Source: Pelagibacteraceae bacterium TMED170 (lineage in GTDB: Bacteria; Pseudomonadota; Alphaproteobacteria; Pelagibacterales; Pelagibacteraceae). Taken from it: DNA of 7,709 bases. Location: the NCBI GenBank assembly GCA_002170875.2, contig NHHT02000010.1, forward strand, positions 4,270 to 11,978, in the 5' to 3' direction. Every line of letters begins with the position of its first letter. Position 1 is the stretch's first letter. Shown in pieces: positions 6,538-7,709 of this stretch. The notes beneath the pieces are model-generated. The model made no database searches. It worked only from the letters and a program-made list of their open reading frames with translations, and had not been told where the DNA came from. The position numbers were made by a program, and so were the translations under genes.

Positions 6538-7362
6538 TTATTTTTTTATTAAATTATCTATCTCGGTTAATTTTTTTAATAGATTTTTTATTTCATTTAA
6601 TGGCACCATATTGGGACCATCTGATGGCGCGTTATCCGGGTCTTCGTGAGTTTCCATAAAAATTGCCCCGACTCCTACTGCTATTGCTGCTCTAGCTAAA
6701 TACGGAACAAATTCTCTTTGACCTCCACTTTTTTCTCCCATGCCTCCAGGTTGCTGAACAGAATGTGTAGCGTCAAAAACAATTGGAAAACCAAATTTTG
6801 ACATAATAGGAAGCGCTCTCATGTCTGATACTAAAGTGTTATACCCAAAGCTTGCTCCTCTCTCAGTAATTAAAATATTTTTATTTCCAGATTCTTCTAT
6901 TTTTTTAATAACATTAGCCATATCCCAAGGAGCTAAAAATTGGCCTTTCTTAACATTAATAATTTTTCCTGTTTTCGCCGCTGCAATAAGTAAATCTGTT
7001 TGACGACATAGAAATGCAGGTATTTGTAAAACATCTACGTGATCTGCAATGATTGAACATTGTTCGACGGTATGAATGTCTGTTAAAATAGGAACTCCTA
7101 CTTCTTTTCTTATTTTATCAAAAATTGGTAAAGATTTTTCTAAACCTATTCCTCTTTTTCCTTTAAGGCTAGTTCTATTAGCTTTATCAAATGAAGTTTT
7201 ATAAATTAAATTAATTCCAAGGCCAGAAGTAATCTTTTTAAGTTCATTGGAAATTTTCATTGCATGAGACTCGCTTTCTAGCTGACAAGGGCCAGCTATT
7301 AACGTAAATGGCTTATTGTTGGCAATTTCAAAATTAGAGCATTTTACTTTATGATTTGTCAT
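6538..7362 (-). CDS. kdsA: 3-deoxy-D-manno-octulosonate 8-phosphate synthase
   Basis: The 274-residue protein condenses PEP with arabinose 5-phosphate to KDO-8-phosphate, the committed step to the KDO sugar of LPS inner core, so the organism should have a Gram-negative outer membrane. Seen are [10 protein letters not shown] at 21-30, FDKANRTS at 58-65, the [10 protein letters not shown] segment from 167, FDATHS at 196-201 and [15 protein letters not shown] at 236-250. Cys26, His200, Glu237 and Asp248 match the four metal ligands of the metal-dependent class; E. coli-type metal-independent enzymes have Asn in place of this Cys. The ATG at 7362 overlaps the pyrG stop by four bases (ATGA), so translation is likely coupled. 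The pyrG-kdsA-eno order is standard in Alphaproteobacteria. Confidence 0.97.
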   Translation of the reverse strand: MTNHKVKCSNFEIANNKPFTLIAGPCQLESESHAMKISNELKKITSGLGINLIYKTSFDKANRTSLKGKRGIGLEKSLPIFDKIRKEVGVPILTDIHTVEQCSIIADHVDVLQIPAFLCRQTDLLIAAAKTGKIINVKKGQFLAPWDMANVIKKIEESGNKNILITERGASFGYNTLVSDMRALPIMSKFGFPIVFDATHSVQQPGGMGEKSGGQREFVPYLARAAIAVGVGAIFMETHEDPDNAPSDGPNMVPLNEIKNLLKKLTEIDNLIKK

Positions 7363-7709
7363 TTATTATTGTCCGAATTGCTTTTAGCAGCTTTTATAAA
7401 TGATGAGAATAAAGGATGTGGGGCTAAAGGTCTAGATTTAAATTCAGGATGGAATTGAACTCCAATAAACCAAGGGTGATTTTTAAGTTCTATAATTTCA
7501 GGTAATTTTTTATCTGGAGATAAACCTGAAAAAATCATACCTTTTTTTTCAAAAGACTCTTTAAAATTAATATTTACCTCATATCTATGGCGATGTCTCT
7601 CATCAATTTTTGTTGATTTATAAATTTTGCTTATTAGCGAATTTTTTAATAACCGGGCCTCAAAACTTCCTAATCGCATGGTTCCTCCTAGATCTTTATC
7701 GGTCCCTTT
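7359..7709 (-). CDS. pyrG: CTP synthase, C-terminal fragment (5' end outside window)
   Basis: The frame is open to the right edge of the window, giving the last 116 residues of CTP synthase. CTP synthase makes CTP from UTP, ATP and glutamine. This part belongs to the class I glutamine amidotransferase domain, which releases ammonia from glutamine. Visible are the LGGTMRLGS segment, the RHRHRYEVN segment, and VQFHPEF, which carries the His and Glu of the Cys-His-Glu triad; the nucleophilic Cys lies outside the window. The ATG at 7679 is an internal Met of TMRLG, not a start, because the conserved GGT before it continues to the window edge. The stop overlaps the kdsA start. The operon promoter must lie beyond the right edge. 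Confidence 0.96.
   Translation of the reverse strand, partial: KGTDKDLGGTMRLGSFEARLLKNSLISKIYKSTKIDERHRHRYEVNINFKESFEKKGMIFSGLSPDKKLPEIIELKNHPWFIGVQFHPEFKSRPLAPHPLFSSFIKAAKSNSDNNK

Noticed and set aside
6821..7003. A 60-codon open frame on the + strand opposite kdsA
   Set aside because: It is fully inside kdsA, with no ribosome-binding site or recognisable domain.
7677..7679. An ATG that would make a stand-alone 106-residue amidotransferase fragment
   Set aside because: The conserved CTP synthase segment LGGT precedes this Met in the same frame up to the window edge, so it is an internal residue of pyrG.

Overview
The window looks like a chromosomal segment from a streamlined, very AT-rich alphaproteobacterium, most likely of the SAR11/Pelagibacterales type. 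I infer this from the A/T-heavy codon use (Lys, Asn and Ile abundant), tiny intergenic gaps, and the order pyrG-kdsA-eno-ftsB, which is classic in Alphaproteobacteria. Only 62 of 7709 bases fall outside genes, and 42 of those lie in one gap (996-1037). No organism name can be proved from the sequence alone.

Left half, + strand (1-3058): the 3' part of a phosphoglycolate-phosphatase-like HAD hydrolase (gph, cut by the window edge) overlaps by ATGA a LysE/RhtB-family amino-acid exporter. After a 42-bp gap holding a plausible sigma70 promoter come prpB (2-methylisocitrate lyase) and prpC (2-methylcitrate synthase), overlapping by one base. These two are the first and last steps of the methylcitrate cycle, which turns propionyl-CoA plus oxaloacetate into pyruvate plus succinate. 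No methylcitrate dehydratase gene is in view.

Right half, - strand (3061-7709), read right to left: the 3' end of pyrG (CTP synthase, cut by the window edge), kdsA (KDO-8-phosphate synthase), eno (enolase), ftsB (divisome protein), a small SAM-dependent methyltransferase and a membrane-anchored beta-propeller protein of the PQQ sugar-dehydrogenase fold. Gaps are 2-9 bp or negative, so this is one operon-like string. It joins nucleotide supply, LPS inner-core sugar synthesis, glycolysis (eno makes the PEP that kdsA consumes) and septum formation, followed by a two-gene accessory tail.

The two strings converge with only 2 bp between stop codons. Most of the region is ordinary core genome. The least ordinary part is the tail after ftsB: the propeller protein keeps the family's structural signature but appears to have lost the catalytic histidine and a PQQ-contacting asparagine, and the methyltransferase starts at TTG, in frame with ftsB across a single stop. 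I saw no RNA gene, mobile element, CRISPR array or new defence-type system.
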